From Mesorhabditis belari (taxonomy: Eukaryota > Nematoda > Chromadorea > Rhabditida > Rhabditidae), in assembly GCA_958450365.1 (NCBI GenBank), contig CAUEEP010000864.1, forward strand, positions 124,001 through 188,000: DNA of 64,000 bases, written 5' to 3'. Below, one piece after another: positions 32,762 through 44,945 of this stretch. A program made the position numbers and the translations under genes. Every line of letters begins with the position of its first letter. Positions within the stretch are counted from its first letter, which is position 1. The notes below the pieces were generated by a model. The model was not told where the DNA came from and did not search any database. It saw only the letters and a list, made by a program, of their open reading frames with translations.

Positions 32762-33008
32762 AATTCATCGATCGATTGACTACCTTCATCGTATTCCTCC
32801 AAAAACGGAGCACCCAATCCATCCGCGAGCACAATCCGAGCCGACTTGGATCGAGCAGAAATCGAAAGTGATGCTCGGCACGACACAACCACCAGCATTT
32901 GTTCCACCAACATCCATGTGGAATCCAGTGGGTTTCCTCGGTGGTACTCAACCATTACCCACTCTTCCACCACCACTCATTCACCCCCAACATCAACCAT
33001 TACATATA
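32762..33008 (+). CDS. Possible Pro-rich coding exon, strand uncertain
   Basis: The plus frame gives PPKTEHPIHPRAQSEPTW and MLGTTQPPAFVPPTSMWN followed by a Pro-rich tail, with the flavour of a disordered transcription-factor segment. The minus frame (KSARIVLADGLGAPFLEEYD) is also open and protein-like, so strand is undecided. It lies 1.8 kb upstream of hlh-30 and ends where an interspersed repeat begins. It could be an alternative 5' exon of hlh-30 or part of another gene; no splice sites settle this. Confidence 0.25.
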
Positions 33009-33009
33009 T

Positions 33010-33198
33010 TGACCTATATATTGACCCCCTTTTTGCCCATCTCTAGCCGCAGATCTCAGATAAATAGAAAACTTAAATGAAGGGGGAAATGAGACCGGAG
33101 AATGAATGCAAAAGGAGCTGGGAGGACATTCAGATAGGAGCGTCGCAGCCTCTCCCCTCGATCGATCCCCGGACCACCTCTCAGCCTTTTTTTTTACC
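33010..33198 (-). repeat. Interspersed repeat GTGGTCCGGGG, copy 4
   Basis: Reverse complement of 45,636-45,800, including the flanks AGGCTGAGAGGTGG and GGGGGTCAATATAT. The two copies share more flank with each other than with the others, so one derives from the other. Confidence 0.85.
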
Positions 33199-33489
33199 CC
33201 AAGGCCCACTCATACACCCCTCTTTCTTTCAGTTTTTAGTTTTTTTCTTCAAAACTAAACGCAACAGGCCTCCATTTTGAATTCTAATTCCAGATTTTTC
33301 TGTCTAAGCTCATCTGACTCCATTTCAAAAAAATGAACCGAATTCTCGAATTCTCGACTGCTGTTAGCTTTTCATTAGACATTCTAGTCATATTTGGTTG
33401 ATGGTTGACTTTCGTCAAAAATTTCCTCGAAAGATAAATTCTTAAAATAGTTTCTATTGGATGGAAAGGCTGCTTATCGGGATGGGCAA

Positions 33490-33590
33490 TCGGTGGAAGG
33501 AAGGGGAAGGAAGGGGAAGGACGGGGAAGGATGGGGAAGGAAGGGGGAAGGGGAAGCGAGGGAAAGGGAAGGGAGGGGGAAACAGTGAAT
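33490..33590 (+). repeat. Polypurine GGAAGG tract
   Basis: About 100 bases of almost pure purine (GGGGAAGGA units). Such tracts can form triplex or quadruplex structures. Confidence 0.7.
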
Positions 33591-34155
33591 GAATTAAAAG
33601 AGAATGAGAAAGGAAAACATTTCCGAGGGAAAGTTTTGAAAGAAAAATTTTTTTCCAAATCTGATGTCATCATTTTCTTTATATTTATTCTCTTTATCCG
33701 ATTTTATTTTTCCCTTCTTTGGTAATCTTTGGCTTAATCTGATGATCAATAACTGATCTGAACTGATCAATAACTTTATTTTTCTTTTCCCTCATGGAAA
33801 TCGATTCTATTTCAAACAAAACAAAAAGAAACATTTAGAGTAAAAGAAAGAACCGAAGTTTTAGATTGTAAATCTAGGAAAATTGATGCCATTGGGTATT
33901 GTATAAATCATTTTGGTCAGTTAGTCAATCATAAGAGATTAGATAGATTGAAAGAGAAATGAAGTCATGAGTCAATGGAAATCTTTATGGAAATCTCTTT
34001 ATGGAAATCAAATTTTAAGCATAAGCTTTATCTCATTTACAAAAGACTAAAAAATACTTTTTTTGACTAGTTTAGCTTCACTCAACTACTAATACATTAA
34101 AACTGATCAGCAGTGATTCTGTCAGTGATTCTGTCGATGATGGCCACAAGGAGTC

Positions 34156-34229
34156 GATCGGGGATTGGCAGGGACGGTGGGGGAGTGATCGGCGGACGGA
34201 GGAGACTCCTCTCCACTCCCACCAAACGA
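34156..34229 (+). repeat. 74-bp direct repeat, first copy (second at 34,538-34,611)
   Basis: GGGGATTGGCAGGGACGGTG through CACTCCCACCAAACGAT is repeated almost exactly 380 bp downstream. The first copy lies in a short ORF from 34,139 with no recognised domain. This stretch upstream of hlh-30 may be its promoter or 5' UTR. Confidence 0.8.
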
Positions 34230-34764
34230 TACTCACCCACTGATGACTCTCCATTTCGAGCGAAGACCAATCAAGCGCACCTCCACATCCATTTCTTCAT
34301 CGCCTACCTCAACATCATCCACATGAATCCCGAATTCCCTATCATCAACCCCGCCAAGAACCGTGCTTTTCAGAAAGATTGTCAATGGGAAACGGCCAAC
34401 AATGGTCATTATACTATTACATTCATTGGAATTGGTCCGATTATCTTAAAAATCGGTTTCTTCTCAATCCGGACAAACATTTGTGTTTATGTTTATGACA
34501 AGATTATAAGTAATAGTTAAGAATCTCAGCAATTCTGTACCGGGGATTGGCAGGGACGGTGGGGGAGTGATCGGCGGACGGAGGAGACTCCTCTCCACTC
34601 CCACCAAACGATTCAAACCAGGGCGAACCAGGGCAGAACCTGGAAAAGCAATCCTGCTTGAATCTAATCCTTAAAAACACTCAAAACTTATTGAGAAAAG
34701 TGCTGTTCAAATCTAAGATTCGTGATTTAAAACAATAGCAATTATTCAAATAAATTCAAAACAA

Positions 34765-37700
34765 ATGTCGACTTTCCAGAATCAGCGTGAATCCCCATCG
34801 ATGGAGTCACCCGAAATGCAACGATACGGCGACTCGCCTCGAAGTTTCAACCAAAGTGAAGTAAGAAATTAATTTACAACACAATTCCTCAACATCTTCT
34901 TTTAAAAAAACAATTTTTTAATTATCGATCCGATTTTCTTTTCCCCTTAAACACAATTCTTGTTTTTCCTCTTCTTTTTTATGTAATTTGATTGCTCAGA
35001 TAAGCACGAGAAGAGCATGAAAACAAAGTCGATTGGATCAAAGATTTTGCCATAAATTTTGGTTTAAGATTTTTTCTTTCTGAGTTGTTGGGTTCATTGG
35101 AAGTATGTTAGAGAGAAATTTGAAGAAAAAAGCTGTTTCGCAGAGAAAGAGAAAAGCTGTTTCAGCTTTAAAGAGAAAAGCTGTTTTACAAAGCGATCAG
35201 CTGTTTCACAAACTTTACCCTTTTATTTATGTGTACCCCCTTAATGAAATCCAAACTTTTACCAAATAATTGATCAAAAAGAGACATTATCTTTGAGTTT
35301 TGAGTTTTGATTGAGTTTTGATTAGTCAATGTGTTTTGTTGATACATAAAATAATAGCACGATCTATTCTTCCCCAAAAATCGCCTTGTTTACGTCTAGT
35401 TTGTGTGGATCTCTCATCGAAAGAGAAGGCAGCTGTTTTTCGCGGGCTCTCCTATTCTCTATCACGCGTATCCAATTCTTTCTCCATTTTCTTTTCTCGT
35501 CTGCCCTCTGACCCCAATGTCAAGCCAAGTCTTTTGCTCCCTTTTCGTCAGCTGGCCGCAGCGTCGAAGATCTCTCTTCCTCTCAAAACTTCCCCCTGCC
35601 CCTCCCCCTTTTCACCCAACCACCCCAGCTCTAAGCTCAGACTCAAACAACTACCTCAACAGATTGAATTGTTTTCCTTTATAGAAAATGCTATTTGAAG
35701 TAGGTTTTCTTAGATTCAGGGCTGATCCTAAAGCCATTGTCGAAAGCCTATAAGCCATTGTCGAAAGTTTGGTCCTAGAACCAGCCCTGCTTTGATACCT
35801 TTGATCTCATTTTTCTGTTATATCCCTGTAAATGTTTTTTTTTTAAAATGAACCCATCCTTTTCTTTAAGCCTTCAATTAGCTATTTATTGACCTGAGCT
35901 TTGTGGTGATTTGAATTGATTTTATTTGCAAATAAATCCCAGTACGATAACTTATGCCAAAGCGCATCATTTAGAAAACAATATAGGGAACACAAGATCC
36001 TAATTGTTTCCTAAAACAAGTCTCCTTGCGAAAAGCTTATGTGTATCTCCATAAATGAAATCCAAACTTTTACCAAATCGCCTTGTTTACGTCTAGTTTG
36101 TGTGGATCTCTCATCGAAAGAGAAGGCAGCTGTTTTTCGCGGGCTCTCCTATTCTCTATCACGCGTACTTTCCAATTCTTTCTCCATTTTCTTTCTCCAA
36201 TCTCTAGTTTATCTAGACTCTTGTTTAGTTAGAATTAGTTTAGAATCTTGCAAAATATAACAGAAAAGCCTCTCATATGATTTCAATATTTTCATAAAGC
36301 CGGGTCATTTAGTTACTGGATGAATATCTGATTGATGAGATCCTCTCGTTGGAGGACGAGCAGCGCACTCGGGGCAGCAAACCACACCAAACACCGGTAG
36401 GCAGATATTCTCTTTCTTCAATCTAAAAGCTCATGTTGTTTTGTGAAAAGTTGTGTTGAAAAGAGGTTGGCGAGGAGTGGTTATTACACATACTAAGATC
36501 AAACACAGAATTGTCCTGATTATAGATATATTTTGAGAGATAGACCACCATATTTTGTGAGATAGACCATATCTAAATATAGTTTCGATTTCTAATTATA
36601 GTTTTCCATTGGATTTCGATATCAAAAAGTAGCCCTGAATTTCAGCTGTTTTTTGATACAAAAGACGCATTTTTAGGTAGAGTAGTACATATAGCTGTAG
36701 CCGAACTGTAGACTGTACTTTAACGTCAAGTACTATTGCTGTAGCTGAACAGATAGAGTAGTAATACGGGAGATGAACTGTAAGCAAAATTATCATGAAA
36801 TGAGGCTAGATTTTATTTGGGTAAAATAGATGAATGGGGATTTAGTTCCAAGATTCTGTCTTCTTACTTATCTTACTGTAGCTGAGATGTTGATAAAGTG
36901 TCTTAAGTTGTCCTGAGATGTAGGCTACTAATAAGCTTCGTTATGCTAAGCTAGAGCTAAAGTAATCTACAGTAATCTTACACTGTACTATAGTTAAGCT
37001 CTAGTTACAATGATTTCAGATCTGACTCTCGGAGGCGAGAAAAGTTAGACGAATGTAAGCTTTGATACTGAGCGATTGATGCTATTTAGTAGCTAGAGTA
37101 ACCCCAAGTACTATCGTTAATCTTACAGTACGGTGACTGAACTCCAGTTCTTAGATGCTACAGTAATTTAACGGTATTGTATCCATCAGATCGCGTTTTT
37201 AGTTTTCCTTTGCGTTCCACGAAAACCACTCGCTTTTCTAGCCAACACAGCTAACTGATTCAACGACTATGGCTGAATATTTACATATTTTATCCTCTCA
37301 ATTTCCAGCTGACCGCCCCGTACTCTTGTGCAGACAATTTGACGAATCTCTCCTCGCAAGGAAGACCGATTCCCGGAAACAACTCTTCAGGTGAGGTGTT
37401 CAAGATTGATTTGTTTTTACGAATCAAGTAGGGCAATTGGGGAAGAGGTAAACAGGTAAACGAGACAAAACAATGACGTGTCGGAAAAAGGTCAAGGGAC
37501 CCAAAAAGAGGGGAAAGTTCGCTCAAACCGGCGCTGTTTTCATGATCTGAAATGTCTAGAGAAAGCATTGGTTTAGCTGCCAGCCAGACACTTCATACAA
37601 TTAGCAATCCTTTTGTACTTTTGCATAAATCCAGGTTTGAATCGAGTAGAATGATTCTATGATCCAATTCCGACCGGGAGTGTCTGTCTCCTCTCTCGGG

Positions 37701-40700
37701 GATGAACTTTGTGTGGTGTATTGCCCCTTCTCTGCCCTTATTTATTTGTTGGGGAAACCTGTTTATAAGAGAAAGTCATGTGATGGTCAGATATCCCGCT
37801 CGTTTCTCGTCACAATCACCCTTCTTTGCCATTTCATTACCTTAGAACCTTTTGTTCTTCGTTTCTTTTCCCCCTAGTATTGGATGATTTTCAAACTTCA
37901 AATTTTTCAAGCCGATGTTAGACTGGAGTAAAGAAGGTTAGTAATGGATTAGGAATTGCTTATTATTGCTATCTATTTACTCATTATCATAAACAAATAA
38001 CTTTTGACAATGAAAGACGAAAGACAAACGAAAGACAATGAAACCAAGGCAGGAGGTGGTCTGGCTGGCTGGCTTGGCTGGCTGGCTTGGCTGGCTGGCT
38101 TGGCTGGCTGGCTTGGCTTAGCTAATCAAATTTTTAAATCTTTTTAACTTTAACTAGTCTAAGAATCTAGAAAACGTTGATTTTCTTGAAATAATTTCAT
38201 TGTTGAATGATCGCCTTCCCTTTTCAAGAAGTTGAGTCAATCAGCTGATCGAATCGAATCCATCAAAAGAGAACGGATCGATCGAATCATTTTCTCTTTT
38301 TTATCTCATAAAAGCTCTCTTTTCTTTTCTCTTTTCATTATCAGGAGATCTCAAATTTCACTTTTTTATATACAAAAACCGGCACATCTTTCCGAAAAAC
38401 GAAAAAAAAACGCCTCATGGCTATCCATGATTGGTAGGAAAGCTCATTTTCAAAAGGCTACTGGAAACAAAGTTTAAATAAAAAATAAAATAAAATTTGA
38501 ACAAAATAAAATAAAATTTTCAAGACTACAACTGAATATCTTAATTTTTTAAAAAGGTTTAAGCTAGAAGACAGCTAGAAGACAGCTAGAAGACAACTTG
38601 AAGACAGCTAGAAGACAACTAGAAGACAACTAGATGACTCCTTTTTCTGTCTTGATTTTTCGCACGCAATTTTAAAAGATATTCAGCTAAAAACTTGTCT
38701 AATGCCAAGAGCAAAAGGGATTATGAATTTGAGTTGAAACTGTAAGAACTTAAAAAAAACCATTTAGGTGGTTCAGGCCACTCAGGCTCACCCGTCGGAA
38801 TGGGAATCCCGGGCGCGATGCAATTCCGCCACGTCGTCTCCTCGTCAGCTCCCTCCTCATCGGATATGGATCAATTGGTAAACTTTATGATATAATACTA
38901 AGCTGTGGATATAATAGGTCTCTGATATATAGGTATCTGATGGGTCTAAATGATTATTATTGTTTGCAGGTACGTGGCTCGTCGCAAGGACCCGTTCCCA
39001 GTGCCGATGATCCGGAACACTACGGCGATCGCAGAAAGAAGGACATTCACAATATGAGTGAGTTCATTTCATTCATAATTATCAATGAAATCAGAAGTTT
39101 TTTCAGTTGAACGCCGTCGTCGCTATAATATCAACGACCGAATCAAAGAATTAGGAGTTATGCTGCCTAAAGGAGCCTCCGAGTGAGTTGAAATCTAATT
39201 TCAAGAAAATGCCACTAAATATTTACTTCCCGTTATCAGGCATTTTCTCTTTAGAGCCGAATTTAGAGAGATGAAGTTAAACCAAGGGACGATTCTCAAA
39301 GCATCTTGTGACTACATTCGACAATTGCAAAAGGATCGAGATGTAAGTGAAAAGAAAAAAACTTCTATGCAAAGAAGAGCTTTCAGAGCATGATTAAACA
39401 ACAGCAACAACAAAACAAATTGGAAAACGCTGCGAAACAATACGCCGATCGAGTCAGAGTGAGTGAGGGAAATGGCTGGGCTTGGCTTGGCTTGGCTTGG
39501 ATTGGCTTCACCATTCAATTCAATGATTCTTCAGCTACAGTACTGGACAATGAAATATCATATTTGAAAAATGATCGTCACTTTCGCGCGTCTGTAACTC
39601 CCTTGTCTTTCAGTTTAAACTATTAGTGTTACACATTTTCTGAAAGCTCTTTTCAAGGGCTACACCATGATAATATTAATATTTAGAAATACGGTAAAGA
39701 TAAGGGAGTTACAGACGCGCGAAAGTGACGATCTTTTTCTAAAACATGAGATTTCATTGTCGTGTGTAGTGTAGATACTCGTTGAACCATTCTACTAAGC
39801 GAGTAAATAAAGATAGATAAAAGATACGCATTCTATGCACTCAATTTTAGGAACTCGAGGAGATCTTGGCGAAGAATGGCCTCAACGCGCCTACCAAAGC
39901 GCTTCCTCCACTCCCAGCCATCCCCTCCGCTCCTCGACCAATCAAACAGGAGACCGAAGGGAGTCGAAATCAAACCCCATGCGGATCACTTGTAAGCGAT
40001 CGCTCAACTCTTCTCTTGTCTCCCCTCGAAAAGACTCACAATCAATCGGCTCCCGATTGGGTACTAAAAAAATCAGCAATTCTTTTCGGAAACTAGTACT
40101 AGGACCCTAAATTTATGTTCTTTATTTTGCTCTCATTCTCTATTCTTTTAGTCCTCATCGGGTTTTATGTCACAACTCTCTGACACGACGGCTGCGATCG
40201 CCTCGCCGCTAGAACGGATCCATTATGGATCCGATCAATTCTTTCGCTCAAGTCCACAAGATTATCAGACGCCACAATGGAGGTGGAGAAGTTATAGATA
40301 TATCAAACCAAACTTTGTCTAATTATATTCTATTGATTGTTTACAGTATTCAGATAAAGTTAGTGTCAAATAGAAGCAGAAAATGGTCGAATTTGGTTGC
40401 AAAGTAGAAGCTACAGTAGCTTATTGTAGAAGTAGAAGCAAAGTAGTAGAAGTAGAAGTAGAAGCAAAGTAGAAGCTACAGTAGCTTATTGAAAAACAGT
40501 AGAAGATTACTGTATCAAATACTTGCCTTTTCTATTAGCTGGATACTGTAACAATCATTCAATAGCTTACAATTAGTTATTTAGTTTATAGTCAGTAAGT
40601 ATTCAATATCTAGTTTCTAATAGTATTTCTCAATAGCTCTAACATTTGCAGATACCGCCCCGACAGCCACAAAGGGATGCACCACGGGCCATTCCCCGAT

Positions 40701-41430
40701 TTGATCATGGAGTCGTGTCTTGAGGTAGAATTGAGATAATAGATAAAAACAATATATCATTTTATTTAAATCTAATCCTAATATCTAGATTCTCATTTAA
40801 ATATGAAATATCTAAATTGCTCTGCATACAGAACAATCCACTCCTCCACTCGGACCCGTTGATGTCACAAGCCGGTAGCCCGTCGCCAAACCTTGCCGCC
40901 AGTCAGATGAGGCCCGATATCTCGTGGGATCCATCGAATTTCAGGTATGATGAAAAGAAAATGGGATATATTGTATCCAATATAGAAATATGTACGATAC
41001 TTTGCTCCCTAGAAGTCGAAAATCTTGATTAAGCCTTGTTTAGATTATGCTGAAGCTGGGCACTTAACATAGGCTATACAGTAAATAGCGTTTAAGTCCA
41101 AGGATACTGTAGCCCAAGAGTACTGTAGCTCAAGGATACTGTAACCCTAGAGCACAACAGTCCAAGAATACTATAGCTAGGGATATTGTAAACCTTGAGT
41201 ACTGTAGTCCGAAATACTGTAGCTGAATATTTCTTGTATGTTTATACAGTATGTTTAGAAGTTGTTTCCAGGGCACTTGGGGAGCATTTGTCAAGCTATT
41301 TAGAAGATTTCGGATATTTAGAGGATATCTAATATTTCAATTTTTCCTTCAAAGTCTCAATTCTACGATATTTAGCCCCTACGGGAACACCCAGCCGATG
41401 CACGCCAATCACAATATGGACTATTCATAA
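34765..41430 (+). CDS. hlh-30: bHLH-zipper transcription factor, TFEB/MITF family (HLH-30 orthologue)
   Basis: Thirteen exons join without phase conflict: 34,765-34,860; 36,313-36,396; 37,309-37,390; 38,768-38,877; 38,970-39,057; 39,107-39,182; 39,255-39,342; 39,387-39,458; 39,851-39,991; 40,152-40,282; 40,652-40,724; 40,832-40,944; 41,376-41,430, giving 402 residues. Residues about 33-60 hold [12 protein letters not shown], the acidic segment conserved in MITF/TFE proteins. About 145-208 is the basic helix-loop-helix ([35 protein letters not shown]) and about 209-243 a zipper with [14 protein letters not shown] and [13 protein letters not shown]. The C-terminus keeps [10 protein letters not shown] and [13 protein letters not shown]. 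The family binds E-box/CLEAR sites in the nucleus and drives lysosome, autophagy and starvation or immune genes; in C. elegans it is regulated by TOR-dependent nuclear entry. Start chosen at the first ATG of exon 1; upstream alternative exons are possible. Last exon and 3' region are copied into the spacer at 13,004. Confidence 0.95.
35372..35490 (+). repeat. Intronic direct repeat (second copy 36,078-36,200)
   Basis: TCGCCTTGTTTACGTCTAG through TTCTCTATCACGCGTA, about 110 bp, occurs twice in hlh-30 intron 1. Confidence 0.8.
38056..38116 (+). repeat. 14-bp tandem repeat GGCTGGCTGGCTTG
   Basis: About four units in hlh-30 intron 3. A 13-bp AGACAGCTAGAAG array lies at 38,568-38,632 in the same intron. 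Confidence 0.85.
39545..39763. mobile_element. Small foldback/MITE-like element in hlh-30 intron 8
   Basis: Terminal GACAATGAAAT and ATTTCATTGTC are inverted, and a longer inner pair (GATCGTCACTTTCGCGCGTC with its reverse at about 39,700-39,730) makes a hairpin of about 219 bp with no coding capacity. A non-autonomous element is the simplest reading. Confidence 0.65.
41090..41225 (+). repeat. Degenerate AGTACTGTAGCCCAAGG repeat
   Basis: Six or so units of about 17-20 bp in the last hlh-30 intron. The adjacent 41,225-41,330 stretch recurs inverted at 59,640-59,745. Confidence 0.7.
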
Positions 41431-41989
41431 AGAACTCGCTATTCAGATATACAACAAACGACTTGTACATATGTGTATCCAGTTTCATTCAAATATTTGT
41501 AAACCATTTTCGTTTCTTTCTTCATATCGTTTCTATTTGATCACTGAAAAACCCCCCTTTGTAAATCCGGTGTGTTTCCCTTTTTTAAAGGTGAAACCCA
41601 TTGAAATGTGTACAACTTGTGTCGAAGAAAATTTCGACAAAGTGAAGAAACGGGATATGGAATGGCTCAGCATTCAGTTTAAAAGACTCAGACTCACTCA
41701 GGGACCCGAACTCGGGTTGTTTTCCCACCGATTGAGCCATTTCTTCCCTTTCTCCCACCATTCTCTCTCGGGTCCACAATCAACAGGAACGATTTTATTT
41801 CTTTTTCATTTCTTTTTGTCATTATTTTGATTCATTTGATTGGTTCATTTGATTTGATTGGCACCTCTAGATCGATTGAAAAATCATCCTCACATCTATC
41901 ATTGGATATCTCAAATTTCCATACAAGTTAACAGATGTTTAATTGAAGCCTGGCTTAGCCTAGGATCCTAGGCTAACTCCATTGAAGCA

Positions 41990-42178
41990 TTGGAGGCTAG
42001 TCTGGCTCCATTGAAGCATTGGAGTCTAGTCTAGCTCCAGCCTAGTCAGGCTCCAGCAGCCTAGTCTAGCTCCAGCAGCCTAGTCTGGCTCCAGCAGCCT
42101 AGCCTGGCTCCAGCCTAGTCTAGCTCCAGCAGCCTAGTCTAGCTCCAGCAGTCTGGCTCTCCCTCCAGCCTAGTCTAC
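41990..42178 (+). repeat. Minisatellite CTAGTCTAGCTCCAG, hlh-30 3' flank copy
   Basis: Shorter version of 13,600-13,978, downstream of the hlh-30 stop codon. Confidence 0.88.
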
Positions 42179-42250
42179 CGTAATCCTGATCTGTTTGACC
42201 TAAGCTGACCTAATCCATCCAATCACCAATCAATCTTCGTTATACTTATA

Positions 42251-43578
42251 ATTTCGCTATCAACTACACATGATATGCTATTTGTGGCCTGTCCGTCGAT
42301 TCCCAGTGTGTGTATTTCCGAAATTCCTTTTTTGTTAAATCCCCTTCGAATCAATTCATCATCATCAAAAGCAAGAACAACAAAACCATGTACATTCTAT
42401 CCCGTGAATTTGCTGTTCTATTTCAAATTTCATTTTACTATTCGATTCGTAAATTATTCCTTTTATACAAAAATTTCTTCTCAGTTCAAAAAAAAAGCTG
42501 AGAAATTTCTAATAAAATTTCTAATTTCATATGTTTCTTTTTCGAGTTTCTTTTCATTTTCTTTTAATTTTTTCATTTTTTTTATTTTTTTGGATTTTAA
42601 ATGCAAGTTTTTTGTTTTGTTTACTATGTTTTATTTGTTTTATTCATCAAATGTGAGGGTGATTTGGGATTTCGACTTTACTCTTTCGAAAATTGCAAAC
42701 GTACACCTTCTGGCACAGCGAATTCTTCATAGTTTTTTGTTCTATAAACTGCTCGTTTTCGCAAGAAGACTAGTTTTTCGCAAGAAAAAATGTATCTATT
42801 AAAATTGCTTTGTGTGAAAGAGACGATGAGGCCGGGCGGAGAGAAGTCTGCAATCATATTCATGCAATCATATTTCATTCGTTTGTATGTCCTTTCAGCC
42901 GGTCTAAACGTCCCAATTGATTCGCATTCACCCCCGTTTCCCAATTCTGAATTCTATATAGGCACTCGCTTGTCTCATCCCTTCCCTTCGCTCCTCTTCC
43001 CTCTCTTCCTTTTTCCTCATCTTCCCTCGTCTTCCCTCTCTTCGCTTCCCTTCCCTCCTTCCCCAATCCATTCATCCATGCGATTCTTTTCTTTGTTTCA
43101 CAACACTGTATATAGACATGGCTTTTGTGAAATAAAACTTTCAATTTCTCAAAGATAACCGAATACACAGTTACACAAATCTAACAGCAAATGACTGTAC
43201 TCTACAGAATTCGATGGAATATCGTAAGCCGGTCTAAATCTCCACGATTGAGAGAATGTGATCAGATCCAGCTGTGATATCATACCAGCTAGTCAAGCTT
43301 ACAGTAATCTCGATGACTACGGTGGAAAATATTTGGCACTGCAAGGCAGTAACGTCGGTAACTTGGTTACGGATTACGATAGTGTCTATAGTTATGGTTA
43401 CTGTAGCATCTACTGGCTGAGTCACTCTTTAGCAAAGTCGATAAAGCAGCTAAGTTTATTACAAGTTGACGATCGGAAAACGTTTTCAAGTTATAAATTA
43501 ACAGTTATCATTTATATAAATGCTTATGTGAAAGACAAATTCAATTCTTTTTTCTGGAAACCCGCCAATTGCTAAAAA
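42251..43578 (+). repeat. hlh-30 downstream region, parent or sister of spacer 15,698-17,132
   Basis: Near-identical to the spacer copy, with a few indels (missing CACGAGAAGTAG block near 42,775). It includes the CT-rich tract 42,970-43,070 and an AATAAA near 43,133. No complete gene seen. Confidence 0.75.
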
Positions 43579-43969
43579 TTTGTGGAAAAGAGAAAAAGAA
43601 GAGCAAAAGGAGAGAAAGGGGAAAAAGGAGAAAAAGGAGAGAAAAAGCTCACTTGATAATCATTGATTCTCGGAAAGCTTTTTATTTCACAGAAAAAGAA
43701 ACGGTTGAAGCAAACAGATACGAAGATTTACTTTGGAACATTGTGAGAAATGTATTGATATTTTCCAATGATATATTGAACCCCGAATACTCCACAGGTA
43801 CCGCGGTCCAAGTTTACACTCAAGCGAATCAATCTCAACACAACACTGTTTCTGGGCGCTTGAGTATCATCATCTTTTAATAATTTTTTCTAAGCGCTGG
43901 TTAATGCTTAAAAGATGTATTATATCTCAAAAAATACTTATTCTCTCTACTTTAATTTGATACCTAAGC

Positions 43970-44075
43970 GCATAGAAACACTCTGGAAGCTCTAGATAAG
44001 CTTTGAAAGCTCTAGAGGCTCTAGAGGTTCTAGTAGCTATAGAAGCTCTGGAAGCTCTAGAAAATAGAAACTATC
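43970..44075 (+). repeat. GAAGCTCTAGA tandem repeat
   Basis: Roughly eight degenerate 9-11 bp units (AAGCTCTAGA, GGCTCTAGA). Function unknown. Confidence 0.7.
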
Positions 44076-44353
44076 AATCAGTAAGGTATTCTTGATTTTT
44101 TTCCAATGATAGTAAGCAGAAGTCGATTGAACTCTTACATCGATTGAACTCTTACAGTGTCCTAAAACCAAAGCCTTTACCGAAATGCTTAAGCTTTGCG
44201 ACAGTGTCCGAAAGCCGAAGCCTTACTAAATCAGTAAATTTAACTCAGTAAATCAAATAGCGGTTGCATTTATTAGAATCTACACAAAATTTGACTTTAG
44301 AAATGTTTTATTTTTTATAGACTTACCAATAAAAACCTAGATAAAATTAGTTC

Positions 44354-44462
44354 AACTCGCGCATGCGCAAGTTCTTCATAAAATCTTCGAAATTATGAAC
44401 AACTTGCGCATGCGCGAGTTAAGGATTTTGATTATTTTATGACAACTTGCGCGCGCGAGTTG
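44354..44462. repeat. Palindromic CGCGCATGCGC modules
   Basis: AACTCGCGCATGCGCAAGTT and its reverse AACTTGCGCATGCGCGAGTT flank a 27-bp middle; the core GCGCATGCGC is itself palindromic. A third, GACAACTTGCGCGCGCGAGT, follows at 44,442. Confidence 0.85.
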
Positions 44463-44513
44463 TTAAGGAGCTTTTAGTAAAAGAGAGTGATTTACTTCAG
44501 GCCTGAAAGTCTT

Positions 44514-44809
44514 ACAGTAATCAAAGCTTTTCAGGCCCGAAAGCCGAAAGCGAGAACCCGGGGGCGGGTTTTTGGAGAATCAAAAACTGGGGGGCTATTT
44601 CCTTGACTAATATCGTATGCGATTTTAGTCAAGGAAATCGGCTTGACTCTCCAAAAACCCACCCCCGGGTTTTCGGACACTCTTCAAAAACCCGCCCCCG
44701 GGTTTTCGGACACTCTTCAAAAACCCGCCCCCCCAGTTTTTGATTCTCCAAAAACCCGCCCCCGGGTTCTCGCTTTCGGCTTTCGGGCCTGAAAAGCTTT
44801 GATTACTGT
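44514..44809. mobile_element. Foldback element with CCCGGG arms
   Basis: The outer arms ACAGTAATCAAAGCTTTTCA and TGAAAAGCTTTGATTACTGT are exact reverse complements, and inward pairing continues through CCGAAAGCCGAAAGCGAGAA and the CCCGGGGGCGGG block for about 80 bp. The centre holds a CCTTGACTAA...TTAGTCAAGG palindrome and extra CCCGCC units. No coding capacity. It shares modules with both arms of the large duplication. Confidence 0.8.
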
Positions 44810-44945
44810 TGGGGGCAAGATGATCTTGGGGGCAAGATCATCTTGGGGGCAAGATCATCTTGGGGGCAAGATCATCTTGGGGGCAAGATGATCTTGGGGG
44901 CAAGATCATGGCATCTTGGGGCAAGATCTTGGGGGCAAGACTCGG
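44810..44945 (+). repeat. 18-bp tandem repeat GGGGGCAAGATCATCTTG
   Basis: Six to eight units, each a run of five G followed by a self-complementary AAGATCATCTT or AAGATGATCTT. It abuts the foldback element and is followed by GCATGCGCGAGTTGTTCATA, a motif shared with both arms. Confidence 0.92.

Noticed and set aside
33284..33673. 129-codon minus-strand ORF
   Set aside because: Its Pro/Ser/Phe-rich part is the complement of the GGAAGG polypurine tract.
34139..34520. 135-codon ORF just upstream of hlh-30 as an alternative first exon
   Set aside because: No donor leads in phase into 36,313 that I could justify, and part of it is an internally repeated 74-bp block; left as possible 5' flank.
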